IMG/VR virus record: IMGVR_UViG_3300031578_008840
Location: 1 to 26,209 of that record
Direction: 5' to 3' (one strand)
Source: a virus
DNA length: 26,209 nt
Both the position numbers and the translations under genes were made by a program. Under the pieces are notes generated by a model. The model was not told the origin of the DNA, made no database searches, and saw nothing but the letters and a program-made list of their open reading frames with translations. This document shows positions 6,466 to 13,611 of the stretch, piece by piece; position 1 is the stretch's first letter; the number at the start of each line of letters is the position of its first letter.

Positions 6466-7031
6466 GACTCCACCCCTAGACTTATTTCTTTTAGGTCTTT
6501 CTCCCCAACGATCTTACATTTAGACACCCGGAACTTACCGTCGGTTGCCGTGGGTATTGCTGCGATATCTTTCGCGGTAAACTCTGCAATCAAAATCCGA
6601 TAGCCCTTTTGCCAATTATTCATGCACCAATCCATCGTAGCCAGATTAATACCGGCCCCGCACTTTACGTCAATTTGCATGTCAGCATCGGATACAGTGT
6701 AGGTTCCGCCGATTTTATAGATAATGCCGCCGTTGTATGGTCCCTCGCTGTTCCCGTTGACTAATTTATAAGCGCGTATTTTCCCCGGTTGATCCAACAA
6801 CACAAGCAGGGGGGTGCATCTATATGGATTAACCCCACTGGCTTCGTACAGGTCGGCTCTGAACAGGTAGGCTCTGAACAGGTTGGCTCTGAACAGGTTG
6901 GCTCCGTACAGGTTGGCTCCGTACAGGTTGGCTCCGGACCTAACCGCTGCCTCCACACACAGTTTCATGTTTTCTGTTTCTAGCGAAAACAGCACGTCAC
7001 CGGAAAGTCTATGCTTTATTTCAAACTTCAT
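6462..7031 (-). CDS. Pentapeptide-repeat protein with DUF5758-like C-terminal domain
   Basis: The 189-aa product has, at about residues 32-65, consecutive five-residue units of A-[N/D]-L-[Y/F]-x (GANLYGANLYGANLFRANLF and on), the hallmark of the right-handed quadrilateral beta-helix of pentapeptide proteins. The remainder (about 85-189), with YNGGIIYKIG, CGAGINLATMDWC, YRILIAEFTAKDIAAIP and FRVSKCKIVGEKDL, matches my memory of the DUF5758 type of phage domain. Some pentapeptide proteins mimic DNA and inhibit gyrase, but seven or so repeats form a short helix and that role is not shown. A good AAGGAG site precedes the start. The repeats are almost perfect at the DNA level (6847-6936). Confidence 0.8.
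   Translation of the reverse strand: MKFEIKHRLSGDVLFSLETENMKLCVEAAVRSGANLYGANLYGANLFRANLFRAYLFRADLYEASGVNPYRCTPLLVLLDQPGKIRAYKLVNGNSEGPYNGGIIYKIGGTYTVSDADMQIDVKCGAGINLATMDWCMNNWQKGYRILIAEFTAKDIAAIPTATDGKFRVSKCKIVGEKDLKEISLGVES
6847..6936 (-). repeat. Six tandem 15-bp repeats coding pentapeptides
   Basis: Six consecutive 15-bp units at 6847, 6862, 6877, 6892, 6907 and 6922 have the plus-strand consensus [t/a]acaggt[t/a/c]ggctc[t/c]g. Each encodes one pentapeptide of the protein above. Units 5 and 6 are identical and units 3 and 4 differ by one base. Such identity suggests recent expansion by slippage or unequal recombination, and the copy number may vary between relatives. Confidence 0.9.
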
Positions 7032-7057
7032 AACTCCTTCCTACAAAATTAAAAACG

Positions 7058-7111
7058 TTAAGTAGATGATCCGGGAACGCCTTTTTTGGGGTTCGACAAT
7101 TCGCGTTTCAT
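7058..7111 (-). CDS. 17-codon leader ORF (tentative)
   Basis: This is the first ATG after the promoter at 7134-7163. The frame encodes MKRELSNPKKGVPGSST and stops 26 nt before the pentapeptide gene. A perfect AGGAGG lies ten bases upstream of the ATG, so ribosomes should load here. It could be a leader peptide, a remnant gene start (compare MKRDLS at the start of the gene at 6340), or simply the landing site that feeds translation into the next gene. No rare-codon run or attenuator hairpin was seen. Confidence 0.35.
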   Translation of the reverse strand: MKRELSNPKKGVPGSST

Positions 7112-7133
7112 GATTGCTTCTTCCTCCTATTAT

Positions 7134-7163
7134 ATTATACTAGACAAGACCTGTTTTATTTAA
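7134..7163 (-). promoter_or_regulatory. Middle-type promoter A (TTAAAT-N18-TATAAT)
   Basis: On the minus strand TTAAATAAA (7163 downward) is followed, exactly 18 nt after its TTAAAT, by TATAAT at 7139-7134. A TAGGAGGA ribosome-binding site follows within a few bases. The same element and the same spacing occur at 14953-14982 and 19085-19114. It lies in the gap after the clamp-loader gene and would drive the accessory block and the genes beyond. Confidence 0.7.
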
Positions 7164-7171
7164 GGGCACTT

Positions 7172-8086
7172 TTATTCACCCTCTTTAATTACTGAATAGC
7201 AAGCGAAAATCAAGCCAGGTATCCCAGAATTATAAAAAGGATTGATAAACTCCTCCATTACCATTGCTGCATAATCATTTTCACCTTTCAATAAAATTGC
7301 TTGACAATATCCAAGGACCGCACGACGTATTTTTTCTGGGTCTTCCCCTTTCAATTCGTTTAAAAGAAAAGCCGTTTTTTTCCAGGAAGCCTTCCCTAAT
7401 AAAGCTCTGCAAAGTTCAATTGATTTGGTTTGTTTTTCCGTTAGTTCTTTTGATATCACCATTTGCTTTTCAGGATCTATAAATAAGAGCTGGTCAAGTA
7501 TTTGTATAGCGTCCCTGGGTCTTCCAAGACTGTTTTCTATTATTTGGTCATACATCGATTTTCTTAACTGTCCCCCTTCAGCCTTCACTATTTTTCGTAA
7601 TAACAACATCATTTGATCTTCATTAAGGGGAGTAACTGGGTATTGGCTACATCTTCCCTTAATTGTTGATAGAAGCTTTTCTGGATCTGTAGTACATAGT
7701 ATAAAATGGACATGGGTAGGAGGATCTTCTAAGGCTTTTAATAAAGCGTTTTGGGCGTCATTCGTGAGCTTGTGACACTCATCAAGCAACCATATTTGTG
7801 TGTCTCCTTCCAATGGTTTAAATTGAATGTATTCTCGTATTTCTCGAATTGTATCAATGCCTCGGAAATCAGCAGAATCAATTTCACGAAAATCCCATCC
7901 TTTACAGGATAATTCTGAAGCAATGATTCTTCCCAATGTCGTTTTTCCACATCCCGTAGGACCATAAAAGAGAAAGGCGCAAGGAGGGTGTTCCTTTTTT
8001 AGATCAGCCTTTAGCATTTCTAAAGTACTTTCATTCCCAAATACTTCATCGAATGTTTTTGGACGGTATTTATGATATAAGGCCAT
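7172..8086 (-). CDS. DnaX-like clamp-loader ATPase (gamma/tau type)
   Basis: The 304-aa product opens YHKYRPKTFDEVFGNE, the classic start of DnaX and RFC proteins. Walker A is GPTGCGKT at 42-49, Walker B with DECH is WLLDECH at 99-105, sensor 1 is the TT at 132-133, and the SRC-like arginine-finger region is GRCSQYP at 144-150. The bacterial DnaX four-cysteine zinc module is absent and the protein is much shorter than full tau, lacking the domains that bind DnaB and polymerase alpha. It would load the phage beta-type clamp (11646-12650) in an ATP-dependent way, perhaps as a homo-oligomer since no delta subunit is seen. It is preceded by an AGGA ribosome-binding site, with a 12-nt gap after the methyltransferase stop. 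Confidence 0.87.
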   Translation of the reverse strand: MALYHKYRPKTFDEVFGNESTLEMLKADLKKEHPPCAFLFYGPTGCGKTTLGRIIASELSCKGWDFREIDSADFRGIDTIREIREYIQFKPLEGDTQIWLLDECHKLTNDAQNALLKALEDPPTHVHFILCTTDPEKLLSTIKGRCSQYPVTPLNEDQMMLLLRKIVKAEGGQLRKSMYDQIIENSLGRPRDAIQILDQLLFIDPEKQMVISKELTEKQTKSIELCRALLGKASWKKTAFLLNELKGEDPEKIRRAVLGYCQAILLKGENDYAAMVMEEFINPFYNSGIPGLIFACYSVIKEGE

Positions 8087-8098
8087 TTCGTTTTCCTT

Positions 8099-8794
8099 TC
8101 ATGGAAAGAAACCCCTCTTCGGTTTCTTCTCTGGATGTTGTTCAATAAAAGTAGCAAGGCTCAATCTTTTTGCAGCTATCTCGCAGTATTTTTCTTCTAT
8201 CTCTATGCCGATGGCCTTGCGGCCCAGATCTTTGGCAGCTCGCAAGGTGGTGCCGGAACCCATGAAGGGGTCGAGAACTGATGCAGTTGACAGCAACCTT
8301 ATTGCTCGTGCCATTATTCTGTATGGCGTATATCCTGGGTGGCCATAAGTTTCTTCACGAAAAAAATAGCCCTCTCCCTTTAACCGAATATCTTCCCACA
8401 AATCTTTTTCACAGTAATTTGGCTTTCCTACGGCCCATGCCACCTCAAACTGGTCGCTCCACCCTCCTCTAAAGGGGCCCCTAGCACCACGACGGATGGT
8501 TATTAAATGCCCATCTGTGAATAACGACGACCAAAATTGCATTTGGTATCGAGGGGCAACCCAAAACTGATTTTTTGCAACAACACGCGATAAAGACACA
8601 ATTCTTGTCATAGAATCTTGGTACTTGTTTGTTGGGAGATTATCTTTATATGCACCATAATCTTTGCCAGCATTATACGGCGGATCCGTCAGTACCAGGT
8701 CGATCTTCGGCAGGTGTGGTAGGATGTCTCGACAATCCCCGTGGTAGATCGTGCAGTAGTCGTCTTGATAGTATGGTGCCGGTGCTTTACCCAT
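8099..8794 (-). CDS. DPPY-type DNA methyltransferase
   Basis: The protein (231 aa from the chosen start) has DYCTIYHGDCRDIL then LVLTDPPYN, with catalytic DPPY at 37-40 and the SAM-binding FxGxG motif DPFMGSGTT at 175-183. Motif IV comes before motif I, which is the order of beta-class amino-methyltransferases (adenine-N6 or cytosine-N4). The end GRKAIGIEIEEKYCEIAAKR is typical of the family. The start at 8794 was chosen over ATG 8812 because AGGAGG stands four bases before it and because the 8-nt overlap with the ASCH fragment matches the arrangement at 483-490. No restriction nuclease is nearby, so this is probably an orphan enzyme for antirestriction or regulation. Confidence 0.87.
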   Translation of the reverse strand: MGKAPAPYYQDDYCTIYHGDCRDILPHLPKIDLVLTDPPYNAGKDYGAYKDNLPTNKYQDSMTRIVSLSRVVAKNQFWVAPRYQMQFWSSLFTDGHLITIRRGARGPFRGGWSDQFEVAWAVGKPNYCEKDLWEDIRLKGEGYFFREETYGHPGYTPYRIMARAIRLLSTASVLDPFMGSGTTLRAAKDLGRKAIGIEIEEKYCEIAAKRLSLATFIEQHPEKKPKRGFFP

Positions 8795-8894
8795 CAATCC
8801 TCCTAAATTCATCTACCTCTACCCAGGGGTTGCTATCCCAGGGGTATTTTTTGCCGTAGAGGGATTGCCAAATTTTTTCGTAAGCTTCTAGCAT
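8787..8894 (-). pseudogene. C-terminal fragment of a second ASCH-type gene
   Basis: A 35-codon frame from ATG 8894 to TAA 8787 encodes MLEAYEKIWQSLYGKKYPWD then SNPWVEVDEFRRIDG. It aligns with the last ~32 residues of the full ASCH protein at 483-1055 (VYAEFWDSIYAKKHPWESSLW then AWVYELRRIDG), with an in-frame TAA just upstream and no N-terminal part. It may be translated as a short peptide. Its final codons AGG AGG ATT GAT GG supply the ribosome-binding site and overlapping ATG of the methyltransferase, exactly as the intact gene does for its neighbour. Confidence 0.75.
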
Positions 8895-8969
8895 TTCTTA
8901 TGCCCTCTTGTATTTCTTTAGTCAAAATTTTATTCCCTCTATAGGTTTATATTGCTTTTGTAGTGATCG

Positions 8970-8999
8970 TTTATTCTCAGTCTTATTTTACCCTGTCAA
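8970..8999 (-). promoter_or_regulatory. Candidate sigma-70-like promoter upstream of methyltransferase
   Basis: In the 113-nt gap between the polymerase stop and the ASCH fragment, the minus strand has a perfect TTGACA (8999-8994), an 18-nt spacer and AATAAA (8975-8970), a four-of-six match to TATAAT. No terminator hairpin was seen in the same gap. The -10 is weak, so this is only a candidate. Confidence 0.4.
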
Positions 9000-9007
9000 T
9001 AACCTGT

Positions 9008-10402
9008 TTAGCCTAAATTATATGCTTCCTTTGTTGACCACGGTTGGTCAACCCCACAAACATCTGCTTCAACTTCTAATGGGACAATAATCCAAGGCCA
9101 CGCTTTAGGTAATGCTTCGCACATAATCCTTTGTGCTGTTTCTAAAGTATAATCGAATTCTTTTGGTAAAACATCTAATAAAATGGCATCGTGAATTTGC
9201 CCAACTAATCGACTACCCCAGTCTTCTTTTAAACTCAGTTCATCTATTTCAATAAAGGACCATAATAGGCAATGGAAGGCAGAGCCTTGTATTGGTCGGT
9301 TTATGGCTTCGTTTTTTCGCATAACCCCACCGCAACGGAAGCCTGTTAACATATCTAAGCACCCTGTTTTTTGGTACAATTCCCACCACTCTTCCTTCCA
9401 ATCTCGGTATACAGGAAAACGGACGTTCCAAAATTTTTCCTCTACCTTTCGTACATGCTCTTCAAATTCAGCATATGAATTGATACCATTCATGATAAAA
9501 TGATCAGACAAATACCCTAATGGCATTTTAAGCCCTTCACCCCTTCTCCATTTTTTCTTTGATAGCCCTCCCCATTGGCAGGCCAATCCATCAGCACAGT
9601 GAACGTAGTAATCACCATAAAATTGCGGAAAAACAAACCCACTCTTTGCAGCATTTCGTAGTGTTTTATGTATGGGATCCTTTTTGTTTATAGATTGTAG
9701 TAGGAATAGCTCTTTTGCCATATCCAAATGCATGTCCAAACTTGGGTCTTTCATTTCTGCAATCATATTTGGATCTTTGTGATAGCAGGAGGCTACCTTA
9801 ACTTCAATTCTTGAATAATCAAGCTCGACTAATTGATGTCCTGGTCTCGGGAAAACCGCTCTTCTACAAATCTTCATTGCTTCTTCATCTCGAATAGGGA
9901 TGTTTTGGAAGTTTGGATGATCAACGCTTGAGCGGTATGTAACAGTAGTATGTAAATTAGAAAAAGGATGAATGTACCCCCCTATCTGTTCCCTAGCGAA
10001 AGCTTCTAGATACGTATCTCGTATTTTTTTCAATTGTTTTATTTTCAATAGATCTTGAATTTCAGGAATTCCTAACTGCGATAATGTTTTTTCATCTGTT
10101 GATCCTTGCTTTTCAGAAGAAGTGAGTTTTGGAGGAACAACCCCCCTTAAATCATAAAGTAGATGTGCAAGTTGGGTGCCGGAATTAAAATTAGTAGAAG
10201 CACCATATGCTTTTCTCCATTCTTTAAATAATTCAGAATCAGATAATTGCTTTTCTAGTCGATCAATTTTACGAGTTAAATGGGCTTTTTTTCTTTTACA
10301 ATACTCTACATCAATCCGTATCCCCATAACACCCGCCCGCCCAAAGGATAACACTCCTTTATGGAGGAGTTCATAGGCTTCTTTTGTAGTGGCTTGCATC
10401 AT
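9008..10402 (-). CDS. Family A DNA polymerase, polymerase domain only
   Basis: The start is set at ATG 10402, which overlaps the upstream stop as ATGA. The frame extends further only to a TTG at 10465. The 464-aa product carries the three family A motifs: A, LVELDYSRIE at about 191-200; B, RNAAKSGFVFPQFYG at about 249-263; and C, VGQIHDAILLDV with the catalytic HD at about 404-405. The residue after HD is Ala where Pol I has Glu. There is no 3'-5' or 5'-3' exonuclease domain in this chain; the proofreading domain is encoded by the adjacent upstream gene. It would be the replicative polymerase, working with the phage clamp and loader. Confidence 0.9.
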   Translation of the reverse strand: MMQATTKEAYELLHKGVLSFGRAGVMGIRIDVEYCKRKKAHLTRKIDRLEKQLSDSELFKEWRKAYGASTNFNSGTQLAHLLYDLRGVVPPKLTSSEKQGSTDEKTLSQLGIPEIQDLLKIKQLKKIRDTYLEAFAREQIGGYIHPFSNLHTTVTYRSSVDHPNFQNIPIRDEEAMKICRRAVFPRPGHQLVELDYSRIEVKVASCYHKDPNMIAEMKDPSLDMHLDMAKELFLLQSINKKDPIHKTLRNAAKSGFVFPQFYGDYYVHCADGLACQWGGLSKKKWRRGEGLKMPLGYLSDHFIMNGINSYAEFEEHVRKVEEKFWNVRFPVYRDWKEEWWELYQKTGCLDMLTGFRCGGVMRKNEAINRPIQGSAFHCLLWSFIEIDELSLKEDWGSRLVGQIHDAILLDVLPKEFDYTLETAQRIMCEALPKAWPWIIVPLEVEADVCGVDQPWSTKEAYNLG

Positions 10403-11646
10403 CCGTAAATCTCTTTCTTCTGTTTGATCACCAATTTGTGGTGGAATATATTGTCCAATCCACAATAGGTTAACAATTGGGTCCTCTTTTCTTTTGTCTT
10501 TAATAATTCTGTAATTCGGTTTATTGAATTGGCGTTTTTTGGGTCTATTCCTTGTAGATACCCTTCAATTTCACTACTATAATCAACGACACCAAAATTT
10601 ACATATGTTTGAAATTTTAGCCCGGTGATGTCTGGTCGGTTATCTAGTACATGAGCGGCAATCATTGAGTCCCAATACCATACTTGTATATCATATCCAA
10701 GAAAATGGTGAATCCACGTATGTTCAAAACTCATATTGTGGGCACTTTTTCTCATCTTCGATTGTAGAACGGTCTTTAACAAAGCCAAGTTTTCTTTTTG
10801 TTTTGGTAACATAAATACATATGCTTGGTCTTTGCGGTGGGAAAGGGATAAGCAAATAATTCGGTGTCCCTCTGCGTGTGGTTTAAGCCCCGTTGTTTCT
10901 ATATCTAAAGAAAGCAACCCACTACGATGTTGGTGAGTGGTTGCTTCAATTTCTACAAGGATTTTTGTTAGCTCATTAGGGGATTCTATTATTTGTACTT
11001 GCTCTCCTTCATTGCAATAATCTGGTAAGGGAATATTTACCATTCCAAGAGCCCGTTCAAGATCCTGTAACCAAATAGTGGTTACATGTTCTTCTTCTCT
11101 GGCAACGTAACTTGGATGGAAGATGGGACATACCCAAGCATTAAAATCTCGGTCGGGAATAGTCCAACCCCGCCATTTAAATATCCCACCCAAGTCCTTT
11201 TTCCATCGATGTCCTAGAAAAGAAAAAACAGCAGATCCACCAAGTAAAATGATTACTTTGGGGTGGTATTCTTCTATTGTTTTCATTACTCGACTTCTAC
11301 AACAAGCTATTTCCTGGGGGGTGGGGGTCCTGTTATTCCCATTCTTGGTAGTTGGCCGACAATTGACTGAATTGATATTAAGACAATCTTCGAACAAATC
11401 GATACCCAATCTTCTATATGTTTTTTTGAGTAATCTGCCAACCGTGCCTTGCCATTGTTTTCCCCTTTCGTCTTCTGTAGCTCCTGGGGCTTCTCCTATA
11501 TTAAGGATTCCTTTTCTGAAATTACCAAAAGGCTCCATTCGAGGGGAGATTACTTCACGATATAAACCACAGGAAGCACAGGAAAGGATCTTTCCATTCG
11601 GCCTAGAAATTGATTCCGTTTCTTTTTTGGTAAAAAAGCCTTCCAT
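10399..11646 (-). CDS. Family 4 uracil-DNA glycosylase fused to a 3'-5' exonuclease
   Basis: ATG 11646 is preferred over TTG 11679 because it forms a TAATG junction with the clamp stop. The 415-aa product has two domains. Residues 20-200 are a family 4/5 UDG: cysteines C23 and C26 plus C96 and C116 for the [4Fe-4S] cluster, GEAPGATEDE at 51-60, NINSVNCRPT at 91-99 and FHPSY at 177-181. Residues 243-410 are a DnaQ/Pol I-type exonuclease: DIET at 248-251 (Exo I), AHNMSFEH at 302-309 (Exo II, with Glu where Asp is usual) and YCGLD at 394-398 (Exo III). SPO1-like phages carry UDG-like, exonuclease and polymerase domains in one chain; here the chain is split before the polymerase. Confidence 0.87.
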   Translation of the reverse strand: MEGFFTKKETESISRPNGKILSCASCGLYREVISPRMEPFGNFRKGILNIGEAPGATEDERGKQWQGTVGRLLKKTYRRLGIDLFEDCLNINSVNCRPTTKNGNNRTPTPQEIACCRSRVMKTIEEYHPKVIILLGGSAVFSFLGHRWKKDLGGIFKWRGWTIPDRDFNAWVCPIFHPSYVAREEEHVTTIWLQDLERALGMVNIPLPDYCNEGEQVQIIESPNELTKILVEIEATTHQHRSGLLSLDIETTGLKPHAEGHRIICLSLSHRKDQAYVFMLPKQKENLALLKTVLQSKMRKSAHNMSFEHTWIHHFLGYDIQVWYWDSMIAAHVLDNRPDITGLKFQTYVNFGVVDYSSEIEGYLQGIDPKNANSINRITELLKTKEKRTQLLTYCGLDNIFHHKLVIKQKKEIYG

Positions 11647-12650
11647 TAATTTCTCTGTAAAGCTATAACATGTTCCCAATTATTGCCAGTAAATTTCACT
11701 TGGTTTTCTCCAAGAATACAAGTACCAGCTTGCTCAACAATTTCCTTTAAAAAAGTTGGGTTGATGGAAAATGTAATTGGATCTTCCCTATACTTGATAT
11801 GAGATGTTTCTTCAAACCACGCACCATCCATTTTTGCACAAATTTTCATTTGTTCATCACTAAGCGTTATTTTAATTGATTCATTCAAAAACTGTTCTTG
11901 CTTTGAGAAAACGCTAGCACGATCCAACGATTCTCCAATAGATTTTGGTAGGACAATCTCTTTTCCTTTGACTTCGAGGATAGGGGAAGTGTCTGGAAAA
12001 CGATCCTCAAATATTCTACATGAAAATAGGGTTTTTTCCTCTGTTTTGAAGTGAACCCATCCCCGTCCTTCTGCTATTTTGACTATCGGATATTTTACAA
12101 GTTCCCTTATGGATGATACAGGTGTGAGAAAGGTATTGGTTGGCATTGCTTCTTTTTGTTGATACCTGGTCACGCGAAAATTATCTGTGGATTCTACAAT
12201 TCCATCCTTTCTGACATTCACACAGGTCAATACCGGTCTACTCATATCCTTTGAGCAACTGAACATGCAAAATTTAAGTGCTTTTATAAATCCATCAGGA
12301 AGCGTCTTCCATTTCTCGTGTTCTCCGATTTCTTCAAGAGGTAGTTTTATTTCGGATTGAAGGGTGAGTCCGGCAGATACTTTCCCTGATTTAAGAATGA
12401 TTTCGGATTCACTGCATTCCAGTTCAACTTCATCTTGTTCAAGCTTAGATAGGAGTTTATAAAGTTCTTCTGCTCTGATTGCCCCTTCAATTTTAAGTTC
12501 TGGGACTGGATGGGAAATGCTTACTTCATTATTATATGTAAGAACACGCCCCTTTATGAAAGCAAAAGAAGTTGATTGAGAAATAAGTTCCTTGTTTGCA
12601 AGTCCTGGTTTTACTATCTCAAGTGCTTTTAAAAGAGATTGTCTTTTCAT
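11646..12650 (-). CDS. Beta-type DNA sliding clamp (DnaN-like)
   Basis: The 334-aa protein has the length and internal repeat style of a bacterial beta clamp. The clearest stretch is CSKDMSRPVLTCVNVRKDGI then ESTDNFRVTRY at about 130-162, corresponding to the conserved 'S-x-D-x-x-R-P-x-L' and 'T-D-x-x-R' motifs at the start of the second domain. A later FEDRFPDTS resembles the 'x-G-x-F-P-D' region. It should form a ring dimer that tethers the phage polymerase. The start overlaps the radical SAM gene's stop as ATGA, and its stop overlaps the UDG-exo start, so three genes are coupled. Confidence 0.8.
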   Translation of the reverse strand: MKRQSLLKALEIVKPGLANKELISQSTSFAFIKGRVLTYNNEVSISHPVPELKIEGAIRAEELYKLLSKLEQDEVELECSESEIILKSGKVSAGLTLQSEIKLPLEEIGEHEKWKTLPDGFIKALKFCMFSCSKDMSRPVLTCVNVRKDGIVESTDNFRVTRYQQKEAMPTNTFLTPVSSIRELVKYPIVKIAEGRGWVHFKTEEKTLFSCRIFEDRFPDTSPILEVKGKEIVLPKSIGESLDRASVFSKQEQFLNESIKITLSDEQMKICAKMDGAWFEETSHIKYREDPITFSINPTFLKEIVEQAGTCILGENQVKFTGNNWEHVIALQRN

Positions 12651-13609
12651 TTTGTTTCTCCTTCATAGAGTTTCTTACGCTCCATTTTATATTTATCATA
12701 AAATCCAAAACCACAATCTTCCTGCCGCAGTTGTTTTGATGGATCAAACTCTTCAAATTTCATTTTATGGAATTCTCTATGCATCCAATACGCCCGAAAC
12801 CGATTTAACTCATAATTAGTCCAGCCATTATTTGTTGCTATGTACATATTTTTCTTAACAGCATTTAAAGGTTGATATCGCATTGGATATATTAGCACTT
12901 TCAATGATTGTAGTATTTTTGCTCTATATAATGCATCGCTTGGGGTGTCTTTAAATCCAAACAACAAATAACATCCTATATTCTTAAATCCTTTTGTTTG
13001 TGCTAATTTTATAGCGTCAACCACAGCATTTTCCATACTAATATGATCAAATGCAAATCTTAATTGAACCTGTTTTAATTCACATAATCTGTTAGCAACG
13101 TGCTTTTTGAATAACCGGGCATCTAATCCTTGATTAAAGTCTATAAATGGTAGTGGCTTTAGTTTATCTATGACCTTATTAAAATGACTTTTACTAGAAG
13201 CCAGAAAATTATTATCACATACGATTGGTCTGGGAGAAAAGTCTTTAATTTCTTTAAAGCCCCCTTCTATTATGGGAACGGCACAAAATGGACATTTATT
13301 AATGCACCCTCTTGTTGTAAACGTGGCAAGGGGATTATGAAACAAAACGGGTTCTAATGGGTTTAAATTATTTTTTATTTCTGCAATCCCATCAAATTTT
13401 TCTTTCATTAACATAGCACCCGGTCCTCCAACAATCACCTTAAATTTATTTTTCCGTACACCATTTGTAATGGTTCCGTAGGGAGTCCCCAGCTCATTTT
13501 GACGTTTGTTAATCATCTCAATGGCGGGGTTTACATCCCATGTGAATACGACGGAGCAATATAGAGTTTTATGTAGTTGCCAGAGGACCGGACCACTATG
13601 CCATTTCAT
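12647..13609 (-). CDS. Radical SAM protein of unknown substrate
   Basis: The 320-aa product has the signature C-x3-C-x2-C at 102, 106 and 109 (FTTRGCINKCPFCAVP). An N-terminal 90-residue segment with VFTWDVNPAIEMI and KFKVIVGGPGAM resembles a reduced cobalamin-binding-like Rossmann fold. Downstream stretches DFNQGLDARL, LRFAFDH and GCYLLFGFKDTPSDALYRA fit the TIM-barrel strands of radical SAM enzymes. The gene ends ATGA-coupled to the sliding clamp and follows the charged 376-aa gene. Radical SAM proteins of this general type recur in phage genomes, but I know no proven function. An N-terminal B12 site lacks the usual D-x-H-x-x-G motif. Confidence 0.82.
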   Translation of the reverse strand: MKWHSGPVLWQLHKTLYCSVVFTWDVNPAIEMINKRQNELGTPYGTITNGVRKNKFKVIVGGPGAMLMKEKFDGIAEIKNNLNPLEPVLFHNPLATFTTRGCINKCPFCAVPIIEGGFKEIKDFSPRPIVCDNNFLASSKSHFNKVIDKLKPLPFIDFNQGLDARLFKKHVANRLCELKQVQLRFAFDHISMENAVVDAIKLAQTKGFKNIGCYLLFGFKDTPSDALYRAKILQSLKVLIYPMRYQPLNAVKKNMYIATNNGWTNYELNRFRAYWMHREFHKMKFEEFDPSKQLRQEDCGFGFYDKYKMERKKLYEGETK

Positions 13610-13611
13610 TT

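Noticed and set aside
6847-6936. 15-bp repeats as iterons or a regulatory array
   Set aside because: The period equals one pentapeptide and the repeats code for a known protein architecture.
7172-8794. Methyltransferase plus neighbouring ATPase as a restriction or BREX/DISARM-type defence system
   Set aside because: The ATPase is a clear DnaX-like clamp loader, and no nuclease or phosphatase partner is present.
10402-10465. Upstream extension of the polymerase frame to a TTG start
   Set aside because: The extension lies antiparallel in reading frame to the well-conserved Exo III end of the upstream protein, has a TTG start and poor ribosome site; the ATGA-coupled ATG at 10402 fits better.
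11646-11679. TTG start for the UDG-exonuclease gene at 11679
   Set aside because: It overlaps the clamp gene by 34 nt with no ribosome site, while ATG 11646 gives a TAATG junction and the UDG domain starts well after it.
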